A DNA stretch of 64,000 nucleotides. Origin: Methanomassiliicoccales archaeon LGM-DZ1. Its GTDB lineage: Archaea; Thermoplasmatota; Thermoplasmata; Methanomassiliicoccales; Methanomethylophilaceae. Under the pieces are notes generated by a model. The model did not search any database and had not been told where the DNA came from. It saw only the letters and a list, made by a program, of their open reading frames with translations. The stretch is taken from positions 372,001-436,000 of the forward strand of contig CP115556.1 in the NCBI GenBank assembly GCA_030168595.1, written 5' to 3'. A program made the position numbers and the translations under genes. Positions 1-9,084 of this stretch are shown in pieces (position 1 is the stretch's first letter; each line of letters begins with the position of its first letter).

Positions 1-1
1 A

Positions 2-397
2 GATGTTGTCGAAGAGAAGATCGAAGAGACCCAGATCAAGAAGTGGATCTTCGGATTCAGGGTACGTTCCTACTCCTATACCCCCGCACCATCGTGCATA
101 GACACGACACAGCAGTGGTTGGTTTCCGCTTATAACCAAGAACACCTCACCAAGGAACTCACCAGGAAGGAAGCGCAGCTCCTTGAATCGAAGACCTCGG
201 CCATGTCGGCATTCTATGCGAAATCGGCAGACCTTCTTGTGGAGATGATCTCCGACCGCACCCCCGGAGCGGAAATCTATCAGGATGTCACCGACAGATT
301 GGCTCCGAGGGAACCGCAGCGTCCCCCCGTACAGGAGAGGGAAACGCCGCCACCGAAGAAAGGGATCTTCAGGAAGAGGAAGGAGGGGAGCGAATGA
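2..397 (+). CDS. Hypothetical protein, 3' part (start lies before the window)
   Basis: The frame is open from the first bases of the window to a TGA at 395-397, so the true start lies upstream; the TTG at 119 is only an internal candidate. The visible 131 residues are charged, have a probable helical stretch in the middle and end in a Pro-rich, Lys/Arg-rich tail (EREFPPPKK-like, then GIFRKRKEG). I recognise no domain. The stop overlaps the ATG of the next gene, as do the next two junctions, so this is the first visible member of a translationally coupled cassette that ends with a P-loop ATPase. Function unknown. Confidence 0.6.
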   Translation, partial: DVVEEKIEETQIKKWIFGFRVRSYSYTPAPSCIDTTQQWLVSAYNQEHLTKELTRKEAQLLESKTSAMSAFYAKSADLLVEMISDRTPGAEIYQDVTDRLAPREPQRPPVQERETPPPKKGIFRKRKEGSE

Positions 398-1239
398 TGT
401 TCCCATTCCAGAACGAACCTCCTGTGGGGGACTCGGGTTCCCTTCCGGACATAAACACCTCGGAAGCGATACTCTACGGTCCCGCCTACTTCAGGATAAA
501 ATCGATGCAGTGGGCCTGGGACGAGATGGAGGACTACCTCATCAGGAAGGCCGACTCCCTGGAGAGCCAGATCATGGACAGGGAGTGGTGCTATTCCGTC
601 ATGAGGTACAACCGTTACCTCATCTTCGCCCGTTCACCTCCCGTGAACGATGTATCCAAACTCCAGGACCTTTTCACGCTGCGTTCCCTGTGTAAATGTG
701 TTGCCGGTCTGAAGAAGATCGACGAGTACAGGAAGCAGAACAAGGCCTGGGCGAGGATGAAGGGTACCCAGAACTATGTGGAGAACATGAAGGGAAGGGG
801 AATATCCGAAGCGGAATGGAAAGCTGCCACGGCAAGCTACAACAACGAACCCATCACCTATGATTACGTCCACGGCCTCAGACCTTCGATGATCCCGGGA
901 GAGATATTCGACTGGAATGATGCTATGAGGGACCTCATGGGCGGGAAGGAATTCGATTCCCTCGTCTCCAAGATTTTCGGTGTCGATGTCTCCGACGTTC
1001 CTGTGGACGGAGAGGAGAGGGCGGTCACGCCCGAACCTCCCCCGGTACGGGAACAGGGTGACTTCTCCGACCTATCCGAACCTCTGGGTATCATGTTCCC
1101 CGATCCTATCGAAGATGCCAAACAATCCCTCGGGGAACTCACCGACGAATGTTCGGCCTGTGCGGATTACTGGGACATGATGGACATTGACCCAGTACGT
1201 CTGATAGACACTCTCATAGAATACGCGGAGGCGGTATGA
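394..1239 (+). CDS. Hypothetical protein of the ATPase cassette
   Basis: 281 residues starting at an ATG inside the 3' end of the upstream gene (ATGA overlap). No signal peptide or membrane segment is visible. It is rich in aromatic and acidic residues and has an acidic, Pro-rich linker near residues 205-230 (PEPPPVREQGDFSDLSEP) before a short acidic C-terminal domain. I recognise no family. Its place between other unknown proteins and a P-loop ATPase, inside an island with an integrase, suggests a function belonging to the mobile element, such as virion or plasmid maintenance. That is inference. Confidence 0.7.
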   Translation: MMFPFQNEPPVGDSGSLPDINTSEAILYGPAYFRIKSMQWAWDEMEDYLIRKADSLESQIMDREWCYSVMRYNRYLIFARSPPVNDVSKLQDLFTLRSLCKCVAGLKKIDEYRKQNKAWARMKGTQNYVENMKGRGISEAEWKAATASYNNEPITYDYVHGLRPSMIPGEIFDWNDAMRDLMGGKEFDSLVSKIFGVDVSDVPVDGEERAVTPEPPPVREQGDFSDLSEPLGIMFPDPIEDAKQSLGELTDECSACADYWDMMDIDPVRLIDTLIEYAEAV

Positions 1240-1589
1240 TGCAGCGTTTCGTACCCAAGTTCAAGGAAACAATCACGGACATGAACAACGAGTACCGCAA
1301 CCTCCTGCGGGCGTTCAAGGTCAAGGACACGAGGGTGGAATACCTGAACACCTTCGAACAGGCCCTGGCACTGAACTGCAACTTCCCCCTGTGGGAAAAC
1401 GAGCGGTACTTCAGGATAACGAACAAGTATCCCCTTCCCGAGGAAGGATACACCTCCCTAAAGAAGTTCAAGCTGTACCTGATGCTGTACTTCTACGTGA
1501 TGAGGGATGCCGGTCTTCTCAACCGTGAGGCGGAGATGGCCGAACAGGATTGGAACAAGAGAACCGATGCTTTCGGAGGGAGCGCATGA
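1236..1589 (+). CDS. Small hypothetical protein of the ATPase cassette
   Basis: 117 residues, start ATG at 1236 overlapping the upstream TGA. Mostly helical-looking and charged, with several aromatic residues (YLMLYFYVM near residue 83-91). No motif recognised. Its stop overlaps the start of the P-loop ATPase (ATGA at 1586-1589), so the proteins are probably made together and may act in one complex. Confidence 0.65.
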   Translation: MMQRFVPKFKETITDMNNEYRNLLRAFKVKDTRVEYLNTFEQALALNCNFPLWENERYFRITNKYPLPEEGYTSLKKFKLYLMLYFYVMRDAGLLNREAEMAEQDWNKRTDAFGGSA

Positions 1590-2617
1590 AACTGAACAGC
1601 GATTTTATCAATGAATATCTGAAGGGGATCTTCAAGCCCGGTGCGGTATTGGTCTCCTACGGGATGAGGGGAGGGGGCAAGACTCACTGTGCCGTCTCCT
1701 ACTGCCAGAGACTGATAGAAGGATACTACCCGGACTGTCCGAAGCACGTGGTATTGATTACCAACGTGATCTTCGTGAAGAAGTCGAGGAAGGGATTCGT
1801 AACCGAATCCCCGCCGGGCGTGTACACCATCCATTCCATGAAGGAGATATTCCCGATCGTGGTGGAGACCCTGGAGAAATACGGTCGTAAGGACACGATG
1901 ATCGTCCTGCTTCTGGACGAGGCCCAGAACTTCCTTCTCGGAGATATGAACAACGTCGGCGACATGGCATCCTCGATGAAGAAGTTCTGCGGGATTATCA
2001 GGAAATTCAACATGTGCCTGTGGCTTCTTTCCCCGGCCATGAGGAACCTGGGTCCCGCGTTCAGGAACTTCCTGGATGCGGAGAACGATCCGGGTAATGT
2101 CAATTGCACCTTCCAGAAGAACAACGCGGATGCCAAGAGGTTCGTGGATTCCAGGCACTACGACATGGACCCCCGTTCGATAGTGTACGTGAAAGCCGGA
2201 TTCAACGAGCCTACCCAGCTGCTGCCGGTACCGACATCGTCGTGGACGAGGGATCCCGACACGCTGGCCGAAGGGGAATACGCATACGACAACCTGTCCA
2301 GTGCCGATTTCGTCGTGGGAGATTTCCCGTTCCACGAGTTCGTCCAGCACATATCGGGTAAGTCGAGTTACGACATGATCTCCGGGATAAAGGAGTTCTA
2401 CGAAGCTCTTGACAGAGGAGAGATGGAGGACGGCACACCGGTGCAGGATGCGGATAAAATCCGCTACGAGTACGGGAAGATTCTTGCAGTCAGGATGAGG
2501 GTGGAGTACGACGTGCCGAGGGAGACTGTAGCCGCTTTGTTTGGTGTATCCGAGAACACGATCACCAATTGGGTGAACGCCTGGAAGAAATCCCATCAAC
2601 AGGATGAAACGACTTGA
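1586..2617 (+). CDS. P-loop ATPase with C-terminal helix-turn-helix, Zot/packaging-like
   Basis: 343 residues. A Walker A motif (GMRGGGKT, residues 26-33) is followed by a segment like that of Zot-type ATPases (HVVLITNV, about 54-61) and a Walker B motif (MIVLLLDEAQ, about 105-114). The C-terminus has a helix-turn-helix-like stretch (VAALFGVSENTITNWV, about 315-330). The start is ATG 1586 rather than codons further upstream, because it gives an ATGA overlap with the preceding gene and has a purine-rich GGAGGGAG just before it. Proteins of this sort drive DNA packaging, virion export or plasmid processes in mobile elements, but the exact family is uncertain. A hairpin follows the stop. Confidence 0.75.
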   Translation: MKLNSDFINEYLKGIFKPGAVLVSYGMRGGGKTHCAVSYCQRLIEGYYPDCPKHVVLITNVIFVKKSRKGFVTESPPGVYTIHSMKEIFPIVVETLEKYGRKDTMIVLLLDEAQNFLLGDMNNVGDMASSMKKFCGIIRKFNMCLWLLSPAMRNLGPAFRNFLDAENDPGNVNCTFQKNNADAKRFVDSRHYDMDPRSIVYVKAGFNEPTQLLPVPTSSWTRDPDTLAEGEYAYDNLSSADFVVGDFPFHEFVQHISGKSSYDMISGIKEFYEALDRGEMEDGTPVQDADKIRYEYGKILAVRMRVEYDVPRETVAALFGVSENTITNWVNAWKKSHQQDETT

Positions 2618-2623
2618 ACCTGC

Positions 2624-2675
2624 ACGCTGCCCCGTACCCTTCCGTGAAGATCGGACGGGGCGGCGTGTCCTTTTC
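2624..2675 (+). terminator. Hairpin with T-tract after the ATPase cassette
   Basis: Arms at 2624-2635 and 2655-2666 are complementary over 12 positions with one G-U pair, followed at once by TCCTTTT. It sits 7 bases after the stop of the last cassette gene. From here to 2861 I see no credible gene; a short plus-strand frame at 2604-2828 lacks coding character. Confidence 0.5.
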
Positions 2676-2861
2676 ATCGGGTCAAACGGGTGCGGGGGAG
2701 GTCCTGGAAACCCCTCGGAAAGCGGGGGGTGCAAGATAGATATATACGCGCCGCGCGAGGTAGCCGATTTGTTTGTTGTACTTACGTCTGGCCTAATTGA
2801 AAAAGAACAACCGCTAATCAAAGTTTGAATATGTGATCTTAACGTATTTTCTTTAGCAGGA

Positions 2862-3533
2862 TTACGTTTGTTCGCCCAATTGCGAATATTCTGTCTTCAA
2901 TTCGGTAACATCATACCCTTCACATTCGAGATAATCAATCATGGTCTCCGCAACATCTAACGACACTTTCGTTCCGATGCCGCGCATATAGCATCTCGCC
3001 AATTCTGCATTGGCTTCCGGCATATCGTATGCTACCGCCCATAGCGCATCCAATGCCTCCTCGGAGAAGTAATCCAGCTTGGTCTCTTCGTACAGTCTCA
3101 GACAGTTCTTTCCGTAAAACAGATATGCTTCCTCGATTCCGCCGTCCGCAGCCTTGGAGAACCATTTGGCGGCCTTGAAGTAATTCACCTTCCCAAATGC
3201 CCCTGTTTCGTAACATACAGCAAGGTGGAACCGAGCATCGGCACACCCTCTCGATGCAGAAATAAGGATGTGCTCCTCGGCCTTCTCGGATGATCGAGCG
3301 ACCCCGATTCCGTATTCATAAAGAACTCCGAGCAAGAACTTCGCATCGGGGCTGAAGGCGGATTTTCCTTCTATGGTGTGTGCCAGTTCATCATCGGCGA
3401 TGGGTATGGTTTCATCATTGATTCTGTTTTCAACCCATGTTTGGAGGTTCTCTACCGATTGTTCAGGGAATGGATCGGTGAATAAATCATCAGGTATATC
3501 GGTAGTAGAAACGTCTAGGGTGGTTTGTTTCAT
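2862..3533 (-). CDS. Sel1-repeat (TPR-like) protein
   Basis: 223 residues from ATG 3533 (MKQTTLDV); a longer frame exists to 3602 but runs into the promoter. The central part carries Sel1-type repeats: alternating helices with patterns such as AKFLLGVLYEYGIGV, ARFHLAVCYETGAFG and ANAELARCYMRGIGTK, with 36-40 residue spacing. Sel1 repeats are protein-binding scaffolds; no catalytic domain is visible. It is divergently transcribed from the transglutaminase-like gene over a short A+T-rich region, so the two may be co-regulated. Cytosolic by sequence. A larger Sel1 protein is encoded at 37579-39348. Confidence 0.75.
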   Translation of the reverse strand: MKQTTLDVSTTDIPDDLFTDPFPEQSVENLQTWVENRINDETIPIADDELAHTIEGKSAFSPDAKFLLGVLYEYGIGVARSSEKAEEHILISASRGCADARFHLAVCYETGAFGKVNYFKAAKWFSKAADGGIEEAYLFYGKNCLRLYEETKLDYFSEEALDALWAVAYDMPEANAELARCYMRGIGTKVSLDVAETMIDYLECEGYDVTELKTEYSQLGEQT

Positions 3534-3573
3534 CACTATCACATCTATTCGGCATTCGATAGAACTACTACAA

Positions 3574-3599
3574 GCTATAATATTCTGGCTATATAAATT
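3574..3599. promoter_or_regulatory. Divergent A+T-rich promoter region
   Basis: CTATAATATT at 3575-3584 and CTATATAA at 3589-3596 lie between the divergent Sel1 (start 3533, minus) and transglutaminase-like (start 3612, plus) genes. Spacing of about 20-60 bp to each start fits archaeal TATA boxes in both directions. Assignment of each box to one gene is not certain. Confidence 0.45.
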
Positions 3600-3611
3600 C
3601 AAGAAATCGAA

Positions 3612-4457
3612 ATGGCTCTTAATGATTTTAAAATAGGTGCAAATGATACCTTACGTGTGATTGTTAGAAAGCTTCTAAATGCTTTGGATCCAGACATCGA
3701 CGATTCGATTATTTCATCATTCATCCGTTCATCCAACGGCGGGGGGTTGTCCAAAGATGCACTTAGGGTTCTCGATGACCTTTGCTCCAATATCAAAAAC
3801 GGAACTGACCTTGATAAGGAAAAACAAGTCCATGACATAATCATTAAAAATGTCAATTATCGCAATACTGGCAATATGGAAGACCATACTGCCGAAGGAT
3901 TGTTGAAGAATCATTATGGCGTATGCGATGGGATTTCGAATCTTGCCAACGAGATATTCCGGAGAATCGGCATCAAATCATATCTTGCTACAGGAGATTT
4001 ATTGAAAAGTGACGGAACTACAGAACCACACGGGTGGAATATAGTGTGTATTTCCGGGATATGGTTCCATTTAGACATAACTTCAGATCTGGGATTAACA
4101 AGAAACAAAAACAACCTTCGTTATGATTACTTTAACCTCTCCGATAGTGAAATAGGGGTAGATCACAAGAATATTTCTGCAAACGAAAAATGTCTTTTAT
4201 CCAACCGCAGTTACTACAGTGGGCCAGAGTATTACTGCCCCACACTCGATGTCTTTGAACAAAGGTGGAAAAAAATAATCGCTTCTGGAAGAAACTCCAT
4301 TGTTGTAAAATTGCCAGAAACATATGCAAGTGAGGATAAGATTGTAGATGCGATTATTGACCGGGCATTGAAAGTTGCATCTTCTCGCGGAGGATTTTAT
4401 ACTATTCAGTACAGTGTAAATCAGCCTACGGATGTTATAGAAGTTTTTGTCGGATGA
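3612..4457 (+). CDS. Transglutaminase-like cysteine protein
   Basis: 281 residues. The core has the ordered triad of the transglutaminase-like fold: Cys105 in YGVCDGIS, His140 in EPHGWN and Asp155 in WFHLDIT. Family members are peptidases or amide-bond-modifying enzymes, and some are inactive binding modules. No signal peptide is seen, so it should act inside the cell. The N-terminal 80 residues are helical and unrecognised, and the last 70 are a separate small domain. The gene is clearly richer in A+T than the flanking cassettes, a sign of different ancestry. Divergent from the Sel1 gene. Confidence 0.75.
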   Translation: MALNDFKIGANDTLRVIVRKLLNALDPDIDDSIISSFIRSSNGGGLSKDALRVLDDLCSNIKNGTDLDKEKQVHDIIIKNVNYRNTGNMEDHTAEGLLKNHYGVCDGISNLANEIFRRIGIKSYLATGDLLKSDGTTEPHGWNIVCISGIWFHLDITSDLGLTRNKNNLRYDYFNLSDSEIGVDHKNISANEKCLLSNRSYYSGPEYYCPTLDVFEQRWKKIIASGRNSIVVKLPETYASEDKIVDAIIDRALKVASSRGGFYTIQYSVNQPTDVIEVFVG

Positions 4458-4481
4458 ATCATCACCCGACAATATGTAGTT

Positions 4482-6167
4482 TCATATTTTTTCCGGAATC
4501 AAAGCCACGATGATTATAGCTACACATGCGCCGATACAACATATATTGCTGACGGTACTGAGTTCACCATACCACAATAATCCCCCACGTAATACGATTC
4601 CAGCAATAGCTATGATTGCGGCGATAACCCGTTCATCATCACCAATCAAATAAATTGCCGTCAATCCGGGGCCAAAAATAGCAACAATTATCCAAACTAC
4701 AAATTCCCATGTGTTGTAATTATGGGCCAAGTATTCCGTGACGGATGCAGCGATCATCAATCCGATTATTGCAATCAATAACCAACCTAAGATTGCACCG
4801 TAATCGTGATTCAACGGATTCGGGGGAAGAGAAGTGTTCGTAGGCTGTAAAGGAGTTGGTGGCTGTGGGGCAACATAAGCGTTTCTGAACTGAGCCACGA
4901 GTGTTTCATCATTATTGACTGTATGCGTAGCACCCGGTTGTAGTATATTGCCGTTTAAACTCCACCCAGTCAATACCTTCCCCGGCATCGATATTTGAGC
5001 ATCGGTAGGCAATATGATTGTTCCCCCATGTGCTACCGTCTTACTGGAGAGATTGGTATTACCAAATGTGACTGTATGTCTAACAGTGGTCTTGACAATG
5101 GGCGTAGTTTTACTCCTGTATGTTTGTATAGCGGCACAATAAGGGCAGGTGGGCGCACCATTATGTTTCGGCGATCCTTTCCAATATATATGTTCAGGCA
5201 CTTTTTTACACTGGCATATATCATTGGAATATCTTTCAAGAGCATCAATCCACTCCATCGGGGTGGGCCTATCAGGCTTACCTACGGGTTTGCTGAAAGC
5301 ACGATCGAATAATTCCATGATGTAGTCAGGGAAATATTTCGGCTCGGGGGTATAGTACTCGTAAGGTTTGCACCCCGGAGAAAACATATACGCATAATTG
5401 GTCATGTTGTTCTCGACATCTTCGGGGGGTTTTGATACACCTGCGGGTTTGATCTTATGTCTATCGCTGCTGTAGGGGTGCACGGCATTGAACATCAGCT
5501 TGAATATGTGAACCGCCAGTGCGAAATAATCGGTTTGTTTGTCCCACGCAACTTCGAATTGCTTCTGTGCTATGCCTTTAGCTTTATTCGCATTGTATTT
5601 TTCTTTTGCCAACTGAAGTTCGGGGGCTACAAATTCAAGAACCCAGACATTGCAGTCGTATTTCTTACCATTTGCACGGAAAACAAATGAATCATTGTCA
5701 TAGACGCACACACTGCCAGCCTTGGTGCCTGTTTCAAGGAATCCAATGTTTTTAGGATTGAAATCCCCTATGATGTAATTGGCTCTGTGGATATATTCTG
5801 TTACGACACACAAATTATATGCAATCTGAAGAAGCATATCCTGTGGGTATGGGTCACCCATCTCGAACCAATATACCTCACCGAATTCAGTATATTTGGG
5901 GGACTCTTTCATCACATAGCCCTTGAATACACCGTTTGAGTAGATTACGTCAATTGGCCATGTAAGTTTATCCAGAATCTGCTGAGGTGGATTACTGCAC
6001 ATATACCGCAGTTTCTGTTCCAGTTCCGTACCTTTGGTTTTTAAAACGGAATCGTGATATATCTTGATGGCAAGACCGTTTTGAAGATAGACCGATCCCT
6101 CTCCTCCAGTTTTAGGGACTTTTCCATCGGGAACAGTGTATTTACGATTAAGACCGACATACTCCAT
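4482..6167 (-). CDS. Membrane-anchored Ser/Thr protein kinase of a TerY-P triad
   Basis: 561 residues. The N-terminal kinase domain (about 1-310) has a glycine loop (TGGEGSVY, 20-27), the ATP lysine in LAIKIY (K35), a catalytic loop IGDFNPKN (D135, N140), a metal-binding YDNDSF in place of DFG, and APE at 181-183. A Cys pair pattern (CQCKK, CPYCAA, about 316-345) looks like a zinc ribbon. An InlB/Listeria-Bacteroides-type repeat (about 366-430, ending LVAQFRN) and four hydrophobic helices close the protein. The start overlaps the phosphatase stop (TAATG at 6167). Gene order vWA, PP2C, kinase is that of the TerY-P triad; the substrate is unknown. Confidence 0.8.
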   Translation of the reverse strand: MEYVGLNRKYTVPDGKVPKTGGEGSVYLQNGLAIKIYHDSVLKTKGTELEQKLRYMCSNPPQQILDKLTWPIDVIYSNGVFKGYVMKESPKYTEFGEVYWFEMGDPYPQDMLLQIAYNLCVVTEYIHRANYIIGDFNPKNIGFLETGTKAGSVCVYDNDSFVFRANGKKYDCNVWVLEFVAPELQLAKEKYNANKAKGIAQKQFEVAWDKQTDYFALAVHIFKLMFNAVHPYSSDRHKIKPAGVSKPPEDVENNMTNYAYMFSPGCKPYEYYTPEPKYFPDYIMELFDRAFSKPVGKPDRPTPMEWIDALERYSNDICQCKKVPEHIYWKGSPKHNGAPTCPYCAAIQTYRSKTTPIVKTTVRHTVTFGNTNLSSKTVAHGGTIILPTDAQISMPGKVLTGWSLNGNILQPGATHTVNNDETLVAQFRNAYVAPQPPTPLQPTNTSLPPNPLNHDYGAILGWLLIAIIGLMIAASVTEYLAHNYNTWEFVVWIIVAIFGPGLTAIYLIGDDERVIAAIIAIAGIVLRGGLLWYGELSTVSNICCIGACVAIIIVALIPEKI

Positions 6168-8272
6168 TAATGGTCGGCCTCCTGCTCTTCGTTACTGTTC
6201 GCCATTGGCTTATCCGATTCTTTTTTCGAGTCCTTTTGATTCTTGAATAATGCACCCTTCAATTTACTCAATATTCCTCTTTGTGGAACATCGGATTCAC
6301 CGTCATCAGAAGAGGTTTTTTCAGAATCCTCCTTGGGTGCAGGATCGTTTTCATCTACTTTATCCTTAGATGGATCGGCATTATCATTTTCCTCAATGCC
6401 CGCAGATTTATCGCCCTCGGTTGTACAAGAATCTGTTTTATTCGGCATGAGTGTGGGTTCAGAATTGGAACAATTCGATACGGGTTGGCCGATGTCATCT
6501 AAATCACATGTTTCTTTGACCTGTGTTTGAGAGGGTTCAGAACTGTCTTCCGCTTCTCTAGATAAAGATTGCATCTGGGCCTCCGAGGTGTTCTCAACCC
6601 ACAATTCGTATTTGAATTCGTGATTGGATTGTAATTCATTTGCGGATGTTGAAAATGCCAATGCCATCTGAGACTCCGCCCCATACAGGTTGCTAATCTC
6701 ATCGATTGCTGTTTGAATTGAATCAATGTGCTTACCGCCGGTCAGACAGTAGTAGATGGTGTCCATCAGTCCATATCCTGTAAGAGCATTTTCTGATACG
6801 CTTTCATTGATTAGAGCAGATCTTGTGAATCCCGGAGTTGATTTGAAATTTGAGAGTCCTTGGTAATCAACAATGGTGGATAGGACAGTAGATTCTCCAT
6901 CCCTTCTAGCAAAAACATGATATTCATCCGTTTGTGGAATCCAACCTACAAAACTCTCGAATCTTGAGCTACCCGAATATTCTCTGCATCTGCTGATCAA
7001 TGACCGAACTACTGCTACGCGAACATCCAACGTTCTTTTGTATGCAAAGAATTTGGACAATGGGATAGACCCCGTCGGTACTTTGGAAATGAGGGTGAAA
7101 TAATCGCCATCATCGATTGTGTCAATTATTCTTGAAACCCCATCCTGGATCCAACATTCAATTAAACGTTCTAAATGGAATCCCTGTCTTTCAAGGAGTT
7201 CTTTTGGATAAATGGTAGCAACCATATCTCCAGACAATAATTTAATCGAACATCCGTCGGGCAAATCGATTACTTTGTCAACTGCATAGACGTAGTCGGA
7301 TGATTCAATGAGTTCTTTATCTGGATAGAGTTTAGAATAATTGTAAATCATATTCGCTTTCATTAATTTACGGCGCGGAATCGACTCCGAAAATTGTTCG
7401 GATTTCTCCGGAATCGAGTCTTCGAAGAATACAGAAACAACTGTCAGATCATCAACAATCGCACTCCATTCACCACCTACACGTGGGATTTTATCAATTT
7501 TTGATGCGATAAATTTCTGCAAGTTCGCGTCAGAGAAAGGGGTTTGAGTCAAATTAGAATTCGAAGAATCGATATCTTCTGCTTTCTCCTCGAAAATACT
7601 GTAATCCGAAGAACGCATTTTTTGTCCTATCGTATTGATATCTAGATAATCAGACGCCGTTTCATAATCGAAAGCGGTTACTCTGTTCACAGGATCATAG
7701 CGTTCCCAGAATTCCAGATACGAGGGGAATAGGAAATCGTAGAATCCGTCGGTGGCCACTAGTACACTTGAAAAGGTTCCGTTAAACGTTTTGAATTCCC
7801 AACGATCGGTACATTTCAACGTATATACTCTGCCTTCGGAATCGTTCTGTTTTCTACTGAGCAGGACATACGTACCATCTGATTTAAGACCGATTGCTCC
7901 GCTGTCCCCCGAATTTCCGCAATAGACAGCTTCACGGGTTAAAATCGTGGCACATAGTGTACAATCTTCTGTGGGGATGCCCATCTTCTCGAATTCAATC
8001 TTTGTTGCCTCCAGAGCTTCCACAAAAGAATTTTTCAGAAGATCGATTGTGTCGATTTTACCGTAGTTTTCCTTACAATATTCGACACACTTTTCGACAG
8101 CGGCCTTTGACGCATGTTCTGAATGTTTCTGCGAACCTACGCCGTCAGCGACGGCCGCTATCGCAACATCATTGGCCAATTGACCATAGTGCGCGCTGTC
8201 TTGACAAATCGCTTTATCTCCATCTGCGTCTATGTGATATTGACCGACTTCTGAAATGAGAAAATGCCTCAA
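6167..8272 (-). CDS. PP2C-type protein phosphatase of a TerY-P triad
   Basis: 701 residues. A complete PP2C domain covers about 1-275, with metal-binding motifs QDSAHYG, VADGVGS, GNSGDSGA, ATDGFYD and a final IVDDLTVV. PP2C enzymes are Mg/Mn-dependent Ser/Thr phosphatases, here presumably opposing the kinase encoded next. The middle (about 280-580) is an unrecognised globular part. The tail (about 580-701) is acidic, Ser-rich and low complexity, ending in Lys/Glu-rich sequence. It overlaps the kinase start by one base and follows the vWA gene by 51 bp, so the three are one operon. Confidence 0.82.
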   Translation of the reverse strand: MRHFLISEVGQYHIDADGDKAICQDSAHYGQLANDVAIAAVADGVGSQKHSEHASKAAVEKCVEYCKENYGKIDTIDLLKNSFVEALEATKIEFEKMGIPTEDCTLCATILTREAVYCGNSGDSGAIGLKSDGTYVLLSRKQNDSEGRVYTLKCTDRWEFKTFNGTFSSVLVATDGFYDFLFPSYLEFWERYDPVNRVTAFDYETASDYLDINTIGQKMRSSDYSIFEEKAEDIDSSNSNLTQTPFSDANLQKFIASKIDKIPRVGGEWSAIVDDLTVVSVFFEDSIPEKSEQFSESIPRRKLMKANMIYNYSKLYPDKELIESSDYVYAVDKVIDLPDGCSIKLLSGDMVATIYPKELLERQGFHLERLIECWIQDGVSRIIDTIDDGDYFTLISKVPTGSIPLSKFFAYKRTLDVRVAVVRSLISRCREYSGSSRFESFVGWIPQTDEYHVFARRDGESTVLSTIVDYQGLSNFKSTPGFTRSALINESVSENALTGYGLMDTIYYCLTGGKHIDSIQTAIDEISNLYGAESQMALAFSTSANELQSNHEFKYELWVENTSEAQMQSLSREAEDSSEPSQTQVKETCDLDDIGQPVSNCSNSEPTLMPNKTDSCTTEGDKSAGIEENDNADPSKDKVDENDPAPKEDSEKTSSDDGESDVPQRGILSKLKGALFKNQKDSKKESDKPMANSNEEQEADH

Positions 8273-8323
8273 AGTAATCCCTCCGTGTTTTACCTGGCCG
8301 TTATTTCGGCCAGGTAAATGATT

Positions 8324-9040
8324 TCAGGTGGAAACGGTAAACATCTTGAATTTCTCTTCGAGCTTCTTTTCGTGATCCATCTGATCTTCGAGCATCTTCT
8401 TCGCGTTCTCTGCGGGAAGATTGACTTTTTCATTATCAGTAGGCGTGGACAGGACAGCCATACTTTTTCCCCAGAACTCGAAGAATCTCTCGAAGTTCCA
8501 GTCGGGGATGGCCATGGCCATGTCAGTGAATTTCTTGAGTTCGAAATCGTTGTACTGTTCACCCATACCGAGCGCAAGAATGTGGTAGCGACCAGATTCT
8601 TCTAGAGCCCTCATTTCCTTAGCAACAGAATCAACAGGTTTGTCATTGTCCGAATACCCGTCGGTCATGAGGATAATCCATGGTTTTTTGGCTCTGATAT
8701 GGTTGTCATCGTAATGGTGAGAGCGCTCACGAGCCATATCGGAAGCCTTTTTCATAGCATCACGAATGTTTGTGCTACCTCCGACAGCAAGGTTCAAGGG
8801 TTCCATCGCACCGATATTGGTCCATGGGACGACGACGTTTACGTTGTGATCGAAAGCAATTACAGCAAGATCCGCGTTCGCAGATACTGCCCTCTTCTCT
8901 CTTGCGGCTTCAACGAAATTGTTGAAAGACTCACAGAGAGCCTCGATCTGATTACTCATTGAACCAGAGATATCAAGAACAAATACAGTTCCGAATTTCT
9001 GCTGCCCGACAGGGTAGTTCTCTTCTCCTATGTCTGCCAT
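8324..9040 (-). CDS. vWA-domain protein (TerY-like) of a TerY-P triad
   Basis: 238 residues. A von Willebrand A domain with an intact MIDAS metal site: DISGSMS (residues 23-29), a conserved Thr in GGSTNIRDA and LMTDGYSDN. I chose ATG 9040 over the longer frame to 9097 because GGTGA lies six bases upstream. TerY-type vWA proteins bind partners through the metal and act with a PP2C phosphatase and a kinase, linked in bacteria to tellurite/stress (Ter) systems and DNA-processing enzymes. No TerD, TerC or TerZ homologue is visible here. The last 40 residues are a charged helix. Confidence 0.82.
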   Translation of the reverse strand: MADIGEENYPVGQQKFGTVFVLDISGSMSNQIEALCESFNNFVEAAREKRAVSANADLAVIAFDHNVNVVVPWTNIGAMEPLNLAVGGSTNIRDAMKKASDMARERSHHYDDNHIRAKKPWIILMTDGYSDNDKPVDSVAKEMRALEESGRYHILALGMGEQYNDFELKKFTDMAMAIPDWNFERFFEFWGKSMAVLSTPTDNEKVNLPAENAKKMLEDQMDHEKKLEEKFKMFTVST

Positions 9041-9084
9041 TATTTCACCATCATGTGATTTTAAAGGGTTTGAAAGAGGTTTCC

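Noticed and set aside
2604-2828. Plus-strand frame after the ATPase gene
   Set aside because: It spans a hairpin, lacks a ribosome site and promoter, and its product looks random.
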